Below, in pieces: positions 54,966-63,946 of a stretch of DNA of 64,000 bases. The stretch is from an uncultured Burkholderiales bacterium (GTDB lineage: Bacteria > Pseudomonadota > Gammaproteobacteria > Burkholderiales > Burkholderiaceae_C). The stretch lies in assembly GCA_945952065.1 (NCBI GenBank), contig CAMFGY010000006.1, positions 153,223 through 217,222 on the forward strand, in the 5' to 3' direction. The position numbers and the translations under genes are program-made. Position 1 is the stretch's first letter. Each line of letters starts with the position of its first letter. The notes below the pieces were generated by a model. It was not told the origin of the DNA and did not search any database. It saw only the letters and a program-made list of their open reading frames with translations.

Positions 54966-56221
54966 ACAAGCTTTCGCGTTTGGCCTGGCGCTATTTGTGG
55001 GCGCAGCCCCTGACTTCAGCATTGAACCTGGTGCTTTTGAGTTTGGGCTTGGCCGCCATCAGTTTTGTGCTGTTGGTGAGCGAGCAAATCGAGGCTGGGG
55101 TGAAGCGTGATTTGGCGGGCATTGACTTGCTGGTGGGGGCCAAGGGCAGCCCCATGCAAATCATGCTGTCGGGTGTCTTCCATTTGGATGTGCCGACCGG
55201 CAATATTCCCTTGCGAACGCTCAAGCAGCTCAAGGCACACCCCCTGGTGGCGCGGGCCATTCCGCTGTCCTTGGGGGACAGTCTGCGGGGCTATCGCATC
55301 GTGGGCACCACGCCTGAGTATCTCGACCTGTACCAGGCCAAACTCGCGGCCGGGCAGATTTGGCAGCAGCCGATGCAGGCGGTTCTGGGGGCAGAGGTCG
55401 CGCGTGAGCTGGGTTTGGGCTTGGGTCAAAACTTCAGCGGCAGCCATGGGCTGGGTGAGCAAGGTGATGCCCATGCTGAGCAGACCTATACCGTGGTGGG
55501 GCTGTTGGCACCCAGTGGTGGGGTGCTGGACCGCTTGATCTTGACCGATCTGGCTTCGGTTTGGGCTGTGCACGAGGCTCACCATGAGGAGAGCAAGCCA
55601 GATACCGCCGGCACCGGTGCTGCGCACCAGGGGGGCAATCATCCGTCCGAAGCGCAGCCGCAGGCCGCAGCCGATCGAGAAATCACCCTGGCACTGCTGA
55701 GCTATCGCAGCCCCCTGGCCGCCATCAGCCTGCCGCGCTGGGTTAACGCCCAGCCAGGGCTGCAATCTGCGGCGCCGGCGCTGGAGAGCGCTCGCTTGCT
55801 GCGCATGGTGGGCGTGGGCACAGAAGTGCTGCGCGGCTTCGGTTGGGTGCTATTGCTGGCCGCAGCGGGCTCGGTGTGGGTGACTCTTTTGCATTCGGTG
55901 CGCGAGCGTCAGCCCGACTTGGCCATGCTGCGTATGTTGGGCGCACCGCCCTGGCGTGTGGCTTTGCTGGTCAGCTTGGAGGCCTTGTATCTGGCGGCGC
56001 TGGCCAGTGTGCTGGGTTTGTGCTTGGGGCATGCTTCGGTGGCCCTGCTCGGGCATGCGCTGGCTGCGGATCGCTCTTTGCAACTCAGCGCTGCGTGGTT
56101 CTCGCCCTGGGAGCTTGCCATTCCTGCACTGGCCTTGGCGATGAGTCTGCTGGCGGCAGCATGGCCGGCCCGCACAGCCTTTCGTTTGGATGTGAGTGAA
56201 TTGCTGCAGGCTCCGCACTGA
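54962..56221 (+). CDS. FtsX-like ABC transporter permease
   Basis: A 419-residue permease of the FtsX/MacB type. One N-terminal helix (ALNLVLLSLGLAAISFVLLVSEQIEAG), a large periplasmic domain with LLVGAKGSPMQIMLSGVFHLDVPTGNIPL, and three C-terminal helices (FGWVLLLAAAGSVWVTLLHSV; VALLVSLEALYLAALASVLGLCLG; ELAIPALALAMSLLAAAWPA). It forms a mechanotransmission-type ABC complex with the preceding ATPase. The ATG at 54962 overlaps the ATPase stop. Substrate is not readable; a zinc-related or lipoprotein-release role is the family-based possibility. Confidence 0.88.
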   Translation: MNKLSRLAWRYLWAQPLTSALNLVLLSLGLAAISFVLLVSEQIEAGVKRDLAGIDLLVGAKGSPMQIMLSGVFHLDVPTGNIPLRTLKQLKAHPLVARAIPLSLGDSLRGYRIVGTTPEYLDLYQAKLAAGQIWQQPMQAVLGAEVARELGLGLGQNFSGSHGLGEQGDAHAEQTYTVVGLLAPSGGVLDRLILTDLASVWAVHEAHHEESKPDTAGTGAAHQGGNHPSEAQPQAAADREITLALLSYRSPLAAISLPRWVNAQPGLQSAAPALESARLLRMVGVGTEVLRGFGWVLLLAAAGSVWVTLLHSVRERQPDLAMLRMLGAPPWRVALLVSLEALYLAALASVLGLCLGHASVALLGHALAADRSLQLSAAWFSPWELAIPALALAMSLLAAAWPARTAFRLDVSELLQAPH

Positions 56222-56311
56222 TGCGAGCGCGTGCCACGCATGCAAGGCCTGAGTCCGGCGGGGGGGCACAATAGGGTTGGGCGAGGTGTTCTTGCTTTCG
56301 ACGAGACTTGG

Positions 56312-56824
56312 ATGATGCGCTGTTTGTATGTGAGACCGCTTGGGCGGGTGGTGTTGGCTTGGGTGCTGGCTTGGGGCAGCGCAGCGGTGTTGGCCCAGCC
56401 TGTGATCGGCAGCGGCCCGGGCTACCATGACCCGCGCAGCCCCTTCAAACCACTGCAAGAGCGGGACGGCATTGTGTCTTGGAGCGTGCTTTCCGCAGTC
56501 ACCACCAAAGCAGAGAAAAATCGGCTGCTGCCGAGTTTTCCGGCCCAGGTGCTGGCTCTGGACAAGCAAAAGGTCAAGGTCCAAGGTTTCATGATGCCCT
56601 TGGAGCCCGGGGACAAACAAAGCCACTTCTTGCTGTCTTCGGTGCCGACCAGCTGTTCCTTTTGCGTGCCCGCTGGGCCCGAGGGTTTGGTGGAAGTGCG
56701 CACCAAACAGCCGGTGCGCTACAGCTTGGAGCCCGTGGTGGTGGAGGGCGTCTTTGCGGTGCTCCACGACGACCCCTTCGGTATGTTTTACCGGGTGGTG
56801 GACGGGCAGGGCTTGAAGCGCTGA
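56312..56824 (+). CDS. DUF3299 exported protein
   Basis: A 170-residue protein with an N-terminal signal peptide (GRVVLAWVLAWGSAAVLAQ, likely cleavage after VLA) and a DUF3299 domain: VKVQGFMMPLEPGDKQSHFLLSSVPTSCSFCVPAGPEGLVEVRTKQPVRY. The CxxC pair and 'GFM-PLE' are diagnostic. DUF3299 proteins accompany ABC ATPase/FtsX pairs in zinc-starvation clusters such as PA4063-PA4066; no DUF2796 partner is found here. The ATG at 56312 (MMRCLYVRPL) is chosen. Function is unknown. Confidence 0.83.
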   Translation: MMRCLYVRPLGRVVLAWVLAWGSAAVLAQPVIGSGPGYHDPRSPFKPLQERDGIVSWSVLSAVTTKAEKNRLLPSFPAQVLALDKQKVKVQGFMMPLEPGDKQSHFLLSSVPTSCSFCVPAGPEGLVEVRTKQPVRYSLEPVVVEGVFAVLHDDPFGMFYRVVDGQGLKR

Positions 56825-56861
56825 GGCCATCAAGGCCCGCCTGAAAACTCGGGACGACGCT

Positions 56862-57500
56862 TCAGGGCGCCAAACGTTCCTTCACCCATTGGCCATCGTC
56901 CAGCAGGCGATAGCTGAGTCGGTCATGCAGCCGTGATTTGCGGCCCTGCCAGAATTCCCAGCGCTCCGGCTTGAGCCTGAAGCCGCCCCAATGTGGCGGA
57001 CGGGCCGGATTCAAGCCATGTTGAACCGCGGCCTTGGCTGCATTGGCGACCAGCACGCTTCGGGATGCAATCACCTGGCTCTGGGGCGAAGCCCAAGCAC
57101 CCAGTCGCGAGTCCAGGGGTCGGGATTGGTAGTACTCATCCGAGGCCTGGGCTTCGATTCTCTCCACCTGGCCTTCGATTCGCACCACCCGTTCCAACTC
57201 CACCCAATGGAACTGCAAGGCGGCAAAGGGGTTGGACGCCAGCTCCCGGCCTTTGCGACTCTCGTAATTGGTGAACCAGACAATGCCGCGGGCATCAAAG
57301 CCCTTGATCAAGACAATGCGGGTTGAAGGACGCCCTTCAGGGCTGACGGTGGCCAGGGTCATGGCGTTCGGTTCAGGCACTTGGCTGGCCAGCGCGTGGT
57401 CCAGCCATTGCTTGAATTGACTCAGCGGCTCAGACGCGGCCAGGCTCTCATCGAGCTCGCCTTGCTCATAACTTTTTCGGAGATCAGATAGCTTGTTCAT
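56862..57500 (-). CDS. pdxH: Pyridoxamine 5'-phosphate oxidase
   Basis: A 212-residue FMN oxidase making pyridoxal 5'-phosphate. It begins [15 protein letters not shown], contains [69 protein letters not shown] and ends in [21 protein letters not shown]; the HDR and PHWGGFRL segments bind substrate and FMN. The ATG at 57500 replaces an upstream in-frame start at 57599. It converges on the DUF3299 gene. Confidence 0.96.
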   Translation of the reverse strand: MNKLSDLRKSYEQGELDESLAASEPLSQFKQWLDHALASQVPEPNAMTLATVSPEGRPSTRIVLIKGFDARGIVWFTNYESRKGRELASNPFAALQFHWVELERVVRIEGQVERIEAQASDEYYQSRPLDSRLGAWASPQSQVIASRSVLVANAAKAAVQHGLNPARPPHWGGFRLKPERWEFWQGRKSRLHDRLSYRLLDDGQWVKERLAP

Positions 57501-57717
57501 GACAACAGTATGGCGAATTCCTGGCAAGTTGGACTTGAAGAAAACGGTAGAACACCTTAGGTGAAGGCCCCACTGTCGCGGGCGAGACCGAGGCCTCATG
57601 CTATGCGCTCAAGTGCCAGCCTGGCGAGTAGCGGGGTCTTTAAGCTCTGCGGGCAGTGGGCGATCGGGCCCGCCAATGACCGGGCGTCACTGAGGGAAGT
57701 TCAAAAGGATGTTGGGC

Positions 57718-58377
57718 ATGATAAGACGGCGACCAGCAGTTCTGGTGCTGGCCGCTGGCCGAGGTCAGCGGTTTCTGGGTCAGGGCCACAAATTGGCCCA
57801 AAAATTTGGAGATCAAGAAGAGCTGGCTTTTGATACCGAACCTGGGGTGTCAGATACCGTGCTCACGGCCACGGTGGCCCATGCCATCGAGACCGGTTTG
57901 CGGGTGGTGGTCGTCACGAGCGCGGCCTTGGCACCCTTGGTCTTGGGGCAGGTGGCGGCACGCGACGTGGTGGTGTTGCCCGAGTTAGATCGCAGCGGCC
58001 GGCCCGCCAGCTTTGGGATGGGGCATTCCATCGCGGCAGGTGTCGGCGCGAGTGGCGATGCCGAGGGTTGGTTGATCGTGCCCGGGGATATGCCCTTGTT
58101 GCAGTCTTTCAGCATGCTGGCTGTGGCTGCCGCACTCGATCAATTCCCGGTGGCTTTTGCTCAACACCATGGGCGGCGCGGGCACCCGGTGGGCTTCAGC
58201 GCCGAGTTGTTCTCTGAGTTGTTGGAATTGCAAGGGGATGAGGGGGCTCGTCGTTTGGTGGCGCGCTACCCTTCGCAGGCGGTGGAGTTGGATGACCCCG
58301 GTGTTTTGCTTGATGTGGACACCGTGGAAGACTTGGCCCGTGTGCAGCGCATGAAGCTGTCCTTGTTGAAAACTTGA
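57718..58377 (+). CDS. MobA-like nucleotidyltransferase
   Basis: A 219-residue NTP-transferase of the MobA/MocA type. The nucleotide loop is VLVLAAGRGQRFLGQGHKLAQ; WLIVPGDMPLLQ is the metal-binding Asp site; HHGRRGHPVGFSAELF and GDEGARRLVARYP are typical of molybdopterin cytidylyl- or guanylyltransferases that mature Mo-cofactor (xanthine dehydrogenase-type enzymes). No molybdoenzyme gene is adjacent; the SorA-like enzyme 38 kb away would not need a nucleotide form of the cofactor. The ATG at 57718 has AAAGGA eight nt upstream; an in-frame ATG at 57709 is also possible. Confidence 0.8.
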   Translation: MIRRRPAVLVLAAGRGQRFLGQGHKLAQKFGDQEELAFDTEPGVSDTVLTATVAHAIETGLRVVVVTSAALAPLVLGQVAARDVVVLPELDRSGRPASFGMGHSIAAGVGASGDAEGWLIVPGDMPLLQSFSMLAVAAALDQFPVAFAQHHGRRGHPVGFSAELFSELLELQGDEGARRLVARYPSQAVELDDPGVLLDVDTVEDLARVQRMKLSLLKT

Positions 58378-58402
58378 GCCGTCGAGGGCCATGCCGCTGG
58401 GC

Positions 58403-59113
58403 TCAGCCCATCTCGGGGCAAAGCCCGTGCTGGGCTGCAAGCCGCCATTGACGCTCGAGATCAGCGTCACGCAAACCGTGCCTGTGCAGGCTTTGAACGG
58501 TGCGCATCAGATAGTCCAAGGTGCTGCCATAGCGACCTCGCGAGTGCGCAAAGATGTCGAGCAACTCTGCATCGCTCAGTTCGCCCACATAGCCCGGGCT
58601 CGTTCGCGCGAGCGTGAAGGCCAGAGCGCGCACCGGGCCTTGTGATGTTTTGCAGTTCAGCCAGCGCGGCTCGTAAGAGCCCACCACCATTTCGCGCAGC
58701 CACAGCACATTCAGCAAAGCTTCACTCTCCTCGGGCCGTGCTTGATACACCAATCCTTGGCAACTGCCCCCAGAGAGCAAGGTCAACACCAGCCCGGGCC
58801 GCTCGTGGCTGCCTCGATTGACCAAAGAGCGCAGGCGCAAGGCCCGGTGATAGCCATGCACCCGTGCGGGCCAAGTCTGGGCGGGCAGGAAGTCGGGCTT
58901 CCAGATCAAGGAGCCGTAGGCAAACAAACAAAGCCCGCGCTGCCGATCCCAGCGCTCTTGGGCCTGGTGCAGCAGGGTTTGGCTGCGTGGCGGCAGTTGC
59001 GCGAGGGCATGTGCCAGCGTGTCCAGATCTCCGGCATATGGCGCAGGTGAGGGGGAAGGGCGCGCGGCGCCGGATTCGGCTTGGGCGGCAATCGGGTGTT
59101 GGCTCATTGTCAT
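58403..59113 (-). CDS. ChaC-like gamma-glutamylcyclotransferase
   Basis: A 236-residue ChaC family protein, which degrades glutathione to 5-oxoproline and Cys-Gly. The signature LFAYGSLIWKPDFLPA is followed by the conserved YHRALRLRS and Glu-containing EALLNVLWLREMVVGSYEPRWL, and by TSPGYVGELSDAELLDIFAHSRGRYGSTLDYL. An extra 55 N-terminal residues are Pro/Ala-rich. The first Met (59113) or the third (59107) could start it. It converges on the MobA-like gene. Confidence 0.87.
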   Translation of the reverse strand: MTMSQHPIAAQAESGAARPSPSPAPYAGDLDTLAHALAQLPPRSQTLLHQAQERWDRQRGLCLFAYGSLIWKPDFLPAQTWPARVHGYHRALRLRSLVNRGSHERPGLVLTLLSGGSCQGLVYQARPEESEALLNVLWLREMVVGSYEPRWLNCKTSQGPVRALAFTLARTSPGYVGELSDAELLDIFAHSRGRYGSTLDYLMRTVQSLHRHGLRDADLERQWRLAAQHGLCPEMG

Positions 59114-59225
59114 GACAGGGCACAGCGACTGCTTGCCATGCTGCCACAGCCCTTGTCCTTGGTGCTTTTACGCTTGTTGACCAAGGGCGGTCAGCGACAA
59201 TTGCAAGGCCCCGGCTTGGGCCCTG

Positions 59226-60287
59226 ATGCCTGCCGCCACTCGCCGAGCTTTGATGTTTGTATTGATCAACTTTGTCTTCCTACTTCTTTGTCGTGGCGCT
59301 CATGCTGGTGTGGGCCAGGGCGCAAGGGGAGGGCTTTGGAGCCTTGTGCTCTTGACGGTGTTCAGCGACTGCGCCCTGGCTGCCGCGAGTCCTTCACCCC
59401 AAACTCCGACCCAGCGCGCCACGTTCGCAGCCCCGGCAAGCTCCGCTTTGGCTTCGCCGACACTGCGCAAGATCCAAGACACCGGTGTGCTGGTATTGGG
59501 CCATCGGGTGGCCTCGCCACCGTTTTCTTATCTGAACCCGCAGCTCCAACCGATTGGTTACTCGGTGGACATTTGCGAGCGGATTGCTGATGCGGTACGC
59601 CGGCGCCTGGGCCTCGCGGAGTTGGAGTTGAAGCGCGTGGCTGTCACCTCCGCCACCCGCATGCCCATGGTGGCCAATGGTTCCTTGGATTTGGAATGCG
59701 GCATCACCACCAATACCTTGGAGCGGCAAAAAACGCAGGCCTTTTCGATGACGACTTTTGTGGCGCAGACCCGGCTGCTCTCCAAGCGTTGGCAGCCCGT
59801 GCGCAACCTGGCTGATCTGCGCGGCAAGCCAGTGGCTTCCACCATGGCCACAACCAGCATCCAGTTTTTGCACCAAGCCAATATCAAGGAAGGCTTGGGG
59901 CTGAGGATCTTGGTCGGCCAAGATGATCGCGATTCTTTCCGTCTGCTGGAGACCGACCGGGCTGTGGCTTACGCCATGGACGATGTGCTCTTGCGCAGCT
60001 TTGTTCTTGAGAGCAAGCGGCCCGCGGACTACCTGATCTCTGACGAGGCCTTTTCTTTGGAGCCTTATGCCATCGGCCTGCCTGCAGCCGACCCGATCTT
60101 CAAAGCGCTGGTGGATGAGGTGATCGAGGGCCTATACAGCAGCGGCGAGATCCAGGCGATCTATGCCAAATGGTTCCAATCACCGATACCGCCCAAGGGA
60201 CGCAATCTGCAATTGCCAATGAGCGAAGCCTTCAAGCGAGTGATCGCCAAGCCGATCGATTCGGCGGACGCTCGGCATTACCGCTAG
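59226..60287 (+). CDS. Amino-acid ABC transporter periplasmic binding protein
   Basis: A 353-residue solute-binding protein of the bacterial extracellular family 3 type. After an N-terminal signal-like region, LRKIQDTGVLVLGHRVASPPFSYLNPQLQPIGYSVDICERIAD matches the GltI/glutamate-aspartate binder pattern; LDLECGITTNTLERQKTQAFS and AYAMDDVLLRSFVLESKRP-type segments are canonical. A ligand of acidic amino acids is suggested, not proved. No permease or ATPase gene accompanies it. It is tail-to-tail with the DctD-like regulator gene. Confidence 0.86.
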   Translation: MPAATRRALMFVLINFVFLLLCRGAHAGVGQGARGGLWSLVLLTVFSDCALAAASPSPQTPTQRATFAAPASSALASPTLRKIQDTGVLVLGHRVASPPFSYLNPQLQPIGYSVDICERIADAVRRRLGLAELELKRVAVTSATRMPMVANGSLDLECGITTNTLERQKTQAFSMTTFVAQTRLLSKRWQPVRNLADLRGKPVASTMATTSIQFLHQANIKEGLGLRILVGQDDRDSFRLLETDRAVAYAMDDVLLRSFVLESKRPADYLISDEAFSLEPYAIGLPAADPIFKALVDEVIEGLYSSGEIQAIYAKWFQSPIPPKGRNLQLPMSEAFKRVIAKPIDSADARHYR

Positions 60288-60294
60288 CGCTTGT

Positions 60295-61638
60295 TCATCG
60301 AAAGCGATCAAGTTCAATGCCGTGGCGATTGAGCTTGTCATACAGCGTCTTCTTCGCCGTACCCAGCAGCTCCATGGCCGCAGGCACGCGCCCTTGACAG
60401 CGCCGCAGTGCTTGCTCGATCAAGGCTTTTTCGACCTGATCCATTTGTTGGGCCAAGCTGCAGTTGGTGCTGGCGGGCACAGCGGTTTCGCTGCCTTCAT
60501 GCCCGACGATGTCCAGCACAAAGCGGTCGGCCACATTGCGCACCTCGCGCACATTGCCAGGCCAGTCGTAAGCCATCAGTTCGCGCAAGCGTTGTGGGCT
60601 CAGCTCCGGCGCACTGCGTTCATAGCGGCTGCAGGCTTGAGCGACGAAATGCTCAAACAGCAAAGGAATGTCTTCGCGGCGCTCCCGCAGCGGCGGCAGG
60701 CTCAGCGTGGCCACATTGAGCCGATAGTAAAGGTCGCCCCGAAATTTCTGCTGTTCGCTGAGCGCGCGCAAATCCGCCTTGGTCGCAGCAATCACCCGCA
60801 CGTTGATGGGCAGCTCATCATTTGAGCCCAGCCGCTCGACACGGCGTTCTTGCAGCACGCGCAGCAGCTTGATCTGCAAAGTCGTGGGCATGGTCTCGAT
60901 TTCGTCGAGCAAAAGTGTGCCGCCATTGGCATGCTCGATCTTGCCGATGCGGCGTTTGCCGGCAGACGTGAAGGAGCCAGCTTCGTGACCGAAGAGCTCA
61001 CTCTCGAACAAGGCTTCGGGCAGGCCGCCGCAATTGATGGCGACAAAATTGCGGTCGCGGCGCTGGCTTTGGTCGTGCAGGCAGCGTGCCACCAACTCTT
61101 TGCCGGTGCCGGTCTCGCCCAAAATCATCACGTCCGCCGAGGTGTCAGCCAGATTCAGGATTTGTCGGCGCAGCTGTTGCATGGCCGCGGAGTTGCCCAG
61201 CAGCACCGCCTCCATGCCGCTGCGGCGCTGCAGTTGACCGCGCAACTCGTCCACCGCTACGCGCAGCACCCGCTTGTCCAGCGCCCGCACGATGGCGTCG
61301 ACAAAACGCTCCGGCGCAAAAGGCTTTTCGATGAAGTCATAGGCGCCGGTTTGCATGGCACGCACCGCCATGGCCACATCGCCATGTGCCGTCATCAGCA
61401 CGACGGGGATCTCAGCATCGGTGGCCATCACATGGTCCAACAAGCTCAAACCGTCCATGCCGGGCAGCCGCACATCAGTGGCCAGTACCAATTGCGCGCC
61501 GGGCTGGATATGCGGCAGCGCTTCTTCGGCGCAAGCGCAGGCCAAGACCTCTAAACCCGCCAGTTCCAGGGTTTGGCTCAGGCTGGCACGCACGGGTGGA
61601 TCGTCCTCCACGAACAAGACCTTGAATCCCTCAAACAT
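60295..61638 (-). CDS. DctD-like sigma-54 response regulator with altered GAFTGA loop
   Basis: A 447-residue NtrC/DctD family regulator: receiver domain (phosphoacceptor Asp55 in VLATDVRLPGMDG), AAA+ sigma-54 interaction domain with Walker A GETGTGK, Walker B GGTLLLDEIE, and a Fis-type C-terminal helix-turn-helix (VPAAMELLGTAKKTLYDKLNRHG). The loop that touches sigma-54 reads GSFTSA (residues 221-226) instead of GAFTGA, while DctD-type flanks (ESELFGHEA, KRRIGKIEHANGG) are intact. The ATG at 61638 has GAGGGA eight nt upstream and overlaps the sensor gene's stop by 8 bp. Companion of the DctB-like kinase. Confidence 0.9.
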   Translation of the reverse strand: MFEGFKVLFVEDDPPVRASLSQTLELAGLEVLACACAEEALPHIQPGAQLVLATDVRLPGMDGLSLLDHVMATDAEIPVVLMTAHGDVAMAVRAMQTGAYDFIEKPFAPERFVDAIVRALDKRVLRVAVDELRGQLQRRSGMEAVLLGNSAAMQQLRRQILNLADTSADVMILGETGTGKELVARCLHDQSQRRDRNFVAINCGGLPEALFESELFGHEAGSFTSAGKRRIGKIEHANGGTLLLDEIETMPTTLQIKLLRVLQERRVERLGSNDELPINVRVIAATKADLRALSEQQKFRGDLYYRLNVATLSLPPLRERREDIPLLFEHFVAQACSRYERSAPELSPQRLRELMAYDWPGNVREVRNVADRFVLDIVGHEGSETAVPASTNCSLAQQMDQVEKALIEQALRRCQGRVPAAMELLGTAKKTLYDKLNRHGIELDRFR

Positions 61639-63598
61639 GCGCCCCATCCCTCGTGCAAACTTCCAGATCAAACTCAAACACCATGCCGCCACCTTGCTCG
61701 GCCGCTTGCGCATGAGCGCGCAGATTGCCGCCGAATTCATGAATGATTTTCGACGATATGACCAAACCCAAGCCCAGGCCTTGGCCGGCGGGCTTGGTGG
61801 TAAAGAAGGGTTCAAACAAGCGCGGCAGCAAATCAGCTGACATGCCCGCGCCGCTGTCACTCACCCGCAGCAAGATGCGGCGGCCGCGGCTTTCCGGCAG
61901 CGTGGCTGTGCTGATGCTCAGCCGCTTGAGCGGGGAGTCTTTCATGGCGTCGATGGCATTGGCAAAGAGATTGACCAAGACCTGTTCCAGCCGATTCGCT
62001 TCGCAACGCACCCAGCGTTGTTCGAGTTCCGGGGCGACGCTGAACTCCACTTGATCCGCTTGCAATCGGTGTTCCAGCAAGAGCTTGGCCCCGCGCACCG
62101 CGGAGGCCAAAGACACAGGTGCATGGGACGATTCCGCCTTGCGGGCAAAGCTCTTGAGTTGGCGGGTGATGCCGGTCATGCGCTCCACCATCTCGTCGAT
62201 GGTGCGCAGATTGTTGCCCACCGATTCGATGCGGCCTTTTTCCAGCAGCAGCAAGCTGTTGCGGGAGAGGGCGCGCAGCGCGGTCAGGGGCTGGTTCACC
62301 TCATGTGCGATACCCGCGGACATCTGCCCCAGCACCGCCAACTTGGCGGCCTGCATCAATTCGTCCTCGGCTTGCAAGCGTTGGGCAATTTGGCGCTTCA
62401 ACTCTTGATTGGTGTGACTCAGTTCTTGCGTGCGCTCGTCGACCTGCGCTTCCAACTGAGTATGGGCCATGCGCAAGGCCTTGCTGGCCTGCAGCAGTTG
62501 GGCATGGGCGCGGCTGCGCGACGCCAAATACAGCGCCAACAGTCCGATCAAGGCGCCCACCGCCCCACCGCTCCATGCTGCGTAACGGGCTTGTCGCCAA
62601 ACTTCGCTCGGATCTGAGAGGGTGAGCAAGCGCAAGGCCAAGGGCACCAGAGAGCGCTGTTGCGCCAGCAGTTCTTGCCTTGAGGCCTGTGTGGGTGCTG
62701 TGAACGGGGTCGTGTCTGCTTGGCGCTCCCCAGCATCAACATCCAAGGGCACTTGAACCATGCGGGCCTCGTCTTGCAAGCCGTCTTTACCGAACAACTC
62801 CAAGGCGCCGCGCAGCGGTCCGGCATAGCGCCCCGAACTCAGCAACTCGCTGTGCTCGGCCGCACTGGGCTCGCTGAGCAAACGGTATTTCCAGGCCGGC
62901 ACCGAAGACATGATGACGACCTCTTTGTCATCCACCACCAACAGCTTTTCGCCTTGGGAACGCAGGCCTTGGTCGATCCATGTGGCCTCCAGAGGCGCCA
63001 GATTCAAGCGCAGAACGATCTGGCCGAGCGGCCGACCGGCACGGCTGAGGGTGTGCAGCAAGAAGTAGTCGGTGCTGCCATTGATCTCATTGGCCGCGAA
63101 GAAATGCGCATTGCCGGAGCGTAGGTGCGTGCCCAGTCTGTGCACCACCGCCTCGGCCGTGCCCAGTTGGGCTTCGCTGCTGGCCAGCACCCGGCCCGAG
63201 GCATCGGTGACAAAGCTCAGGTTCAATCCGGCGCGCACTTTGATGCCCGCCAGCTTGCGGCTGGCTTGCTGGCGCAACGCCGGGTCCTCAGGGGCGGCCA
63301 ACAAATTCTGCAAATCGGCGTCGATGGCCATCAGGCTGGGCAGATAGGCATGCCGGGCCAACTCGGCTTCCAAGCTGGCTGCATACAACTCCAGGCGTTC
63401 GGCTGCCACGGCCGCCAATTGCGCCATGCCGGCGCGTTCACTCAGGTGCTGGCCCAAAGCCATGCCCGCCAGCGTCAGCAGCAGGGTCAAGTAGACCAAG
63501 GCGCGGGTGCGTGGCAAACGCTGGGCCATGCGCTGCAGCAGACCGGCAGAGGCAGATTCGGTCGACGCGCTGGCTGAAGAAGGGGATGAAGAACTCAT
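61631..63598 (-). CDS. DctB-like sensor histidine kinase
   Basis: A 655-residue membrane kinase. Two helices (about 33-49 and 345-365) flank a ~290-residue periplasmic double-PDC/Cache-like sensor (LSFVTDASGRVLASSEAQLG, STDYFLLHTLSRAGRPLGQIVLRL) of the DctB type. A coiled coil and the H-box AGIAHEVNQPLTALRALSRNS follow, then N-box LVNLFANAIDAM, G1 SDSGAGMSADLLPRLFEPFFTTKPAGQGLGLGL. It should phosphorylate the overlapping DctD-like regulator. C4-dicarboxylate or amino-acid sensing is the family-based expectation; divergent position next to a livH-like gene makes amino-acid sensing plausible. Confidence 0.9.
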   Translation of the reverse strand: MSSSSPSSASASTESASAGLLQRMAQRLPRTRALVYLTLLLTLAGMALGQHLSERAGMAQLAAVAAERLELYAASLEAELARHAYLPSLMAIDADLQNLLAAPEDPALRQQASRKLAGIKVRAGLNLSFVTDASGRVLASSEAQLGTAEAVVHRLGTHLRSGNAHFFAANEINGSTDYFLLHTLSRAGRPLGQIVLRLNLAPLEATWIDQGLRSQGEKLLVVDDKEVVIMSSVPAWKYRLLSEPSAAEHSELLSSGRYAGPLRGALELFGKDGLQDEARMVQVPLDVDAGERQADTTPFTAPTQASRQELLAQQRSLVPLALRLLTLSDPSEVWRQARYAAWSGGAVGALIGLLALYLASRSRAHAQLLQASKALRMAHTQLEAQVDERTQELSHTNQELKRQIAQRLQAEDELMQAAKLAVLGQMSAGIAHEVNQPLTALRALSRNSLLLLEKGRIESVGNNLRTIDEMVERMTGITRQLKSFARKAESSHAPVSLASAVRGAKLLLEHRLQADQVEFSVAPELEQRWVRCEANRLEQVLVNLFANAIDAMKDSPLKRLSISTATLPESRGRRILLRVSDSGAGMSADLLPRLFEPFFTTKPAGQGLGLGLVISSKIIHEFGGNLRAHAQAAEQGGGMVFEFDLEVCTRDGAHV

Positions 63599-63748
63599 GG
63601 TGCGCTTGTGGGGTTACCGCGCGGCAGGTGGGCATGGTGTTGCAAGGCTGCGTAGTGTGCCCAATGTGCGCACGTCTGTCCCGGCCTCAGCGCTGTGGTT
63701 CAGCCTCGTTGACGCAGCAAGGCAGTGCAAGGGATTCGATTGTTCCTG

Positions 63749-63803
63749 AGGGCGGTGCAGAAGTCCGCCCTGTTGCCGGTCAGCGAATGCGGAAATCCGC
63801 CCT
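63749..63803. promoter_or_regulatory. Two upstream activator-like repeats
   Basis: First site: perfect 7-bp inverted repeat AGGGCGG-N9-CCGCCCT at 63749-63771. Second: GCGGAAATCCGCCCT at 63789-63803, matching GCAGAAGTCCGCCCT in the first at 13 of 15 bases. They lie about 80-130 bp before a sigma-54 promoter, a usual distance for enhancer-binding protein sites. Confidence 0.5.
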
Positions 63804-63880
63804 CACGGGCCTATGTTCACTTGCGGGCAGCGGCGCTCTTCAGGGAAAGGTCTCGGTGCTTTCCCGAGGATTCTGACTTT

Positions 63881-63896
63881 TGGCATATGGCTTGCG
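63881..63896 (+). promoter_or_regulatory. Sigma-54 promoter ahead of the livH-like gene
   Basis: TGGCATATGGCTTGCG: GG and GC with exactly 10 nt between and a close match to the TGGCACG-N4-TTGC consensus. It lies 50 bp before the ATG at 63947 and is next to a sigma-54-dependent regulator gene. Confidence 0.72.
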
Positions 63897-63946
63897 AGCC
63901 TTTCGACCAGTTCGACGACAGATTCGTTCGCAAAGGAAGACAAACC

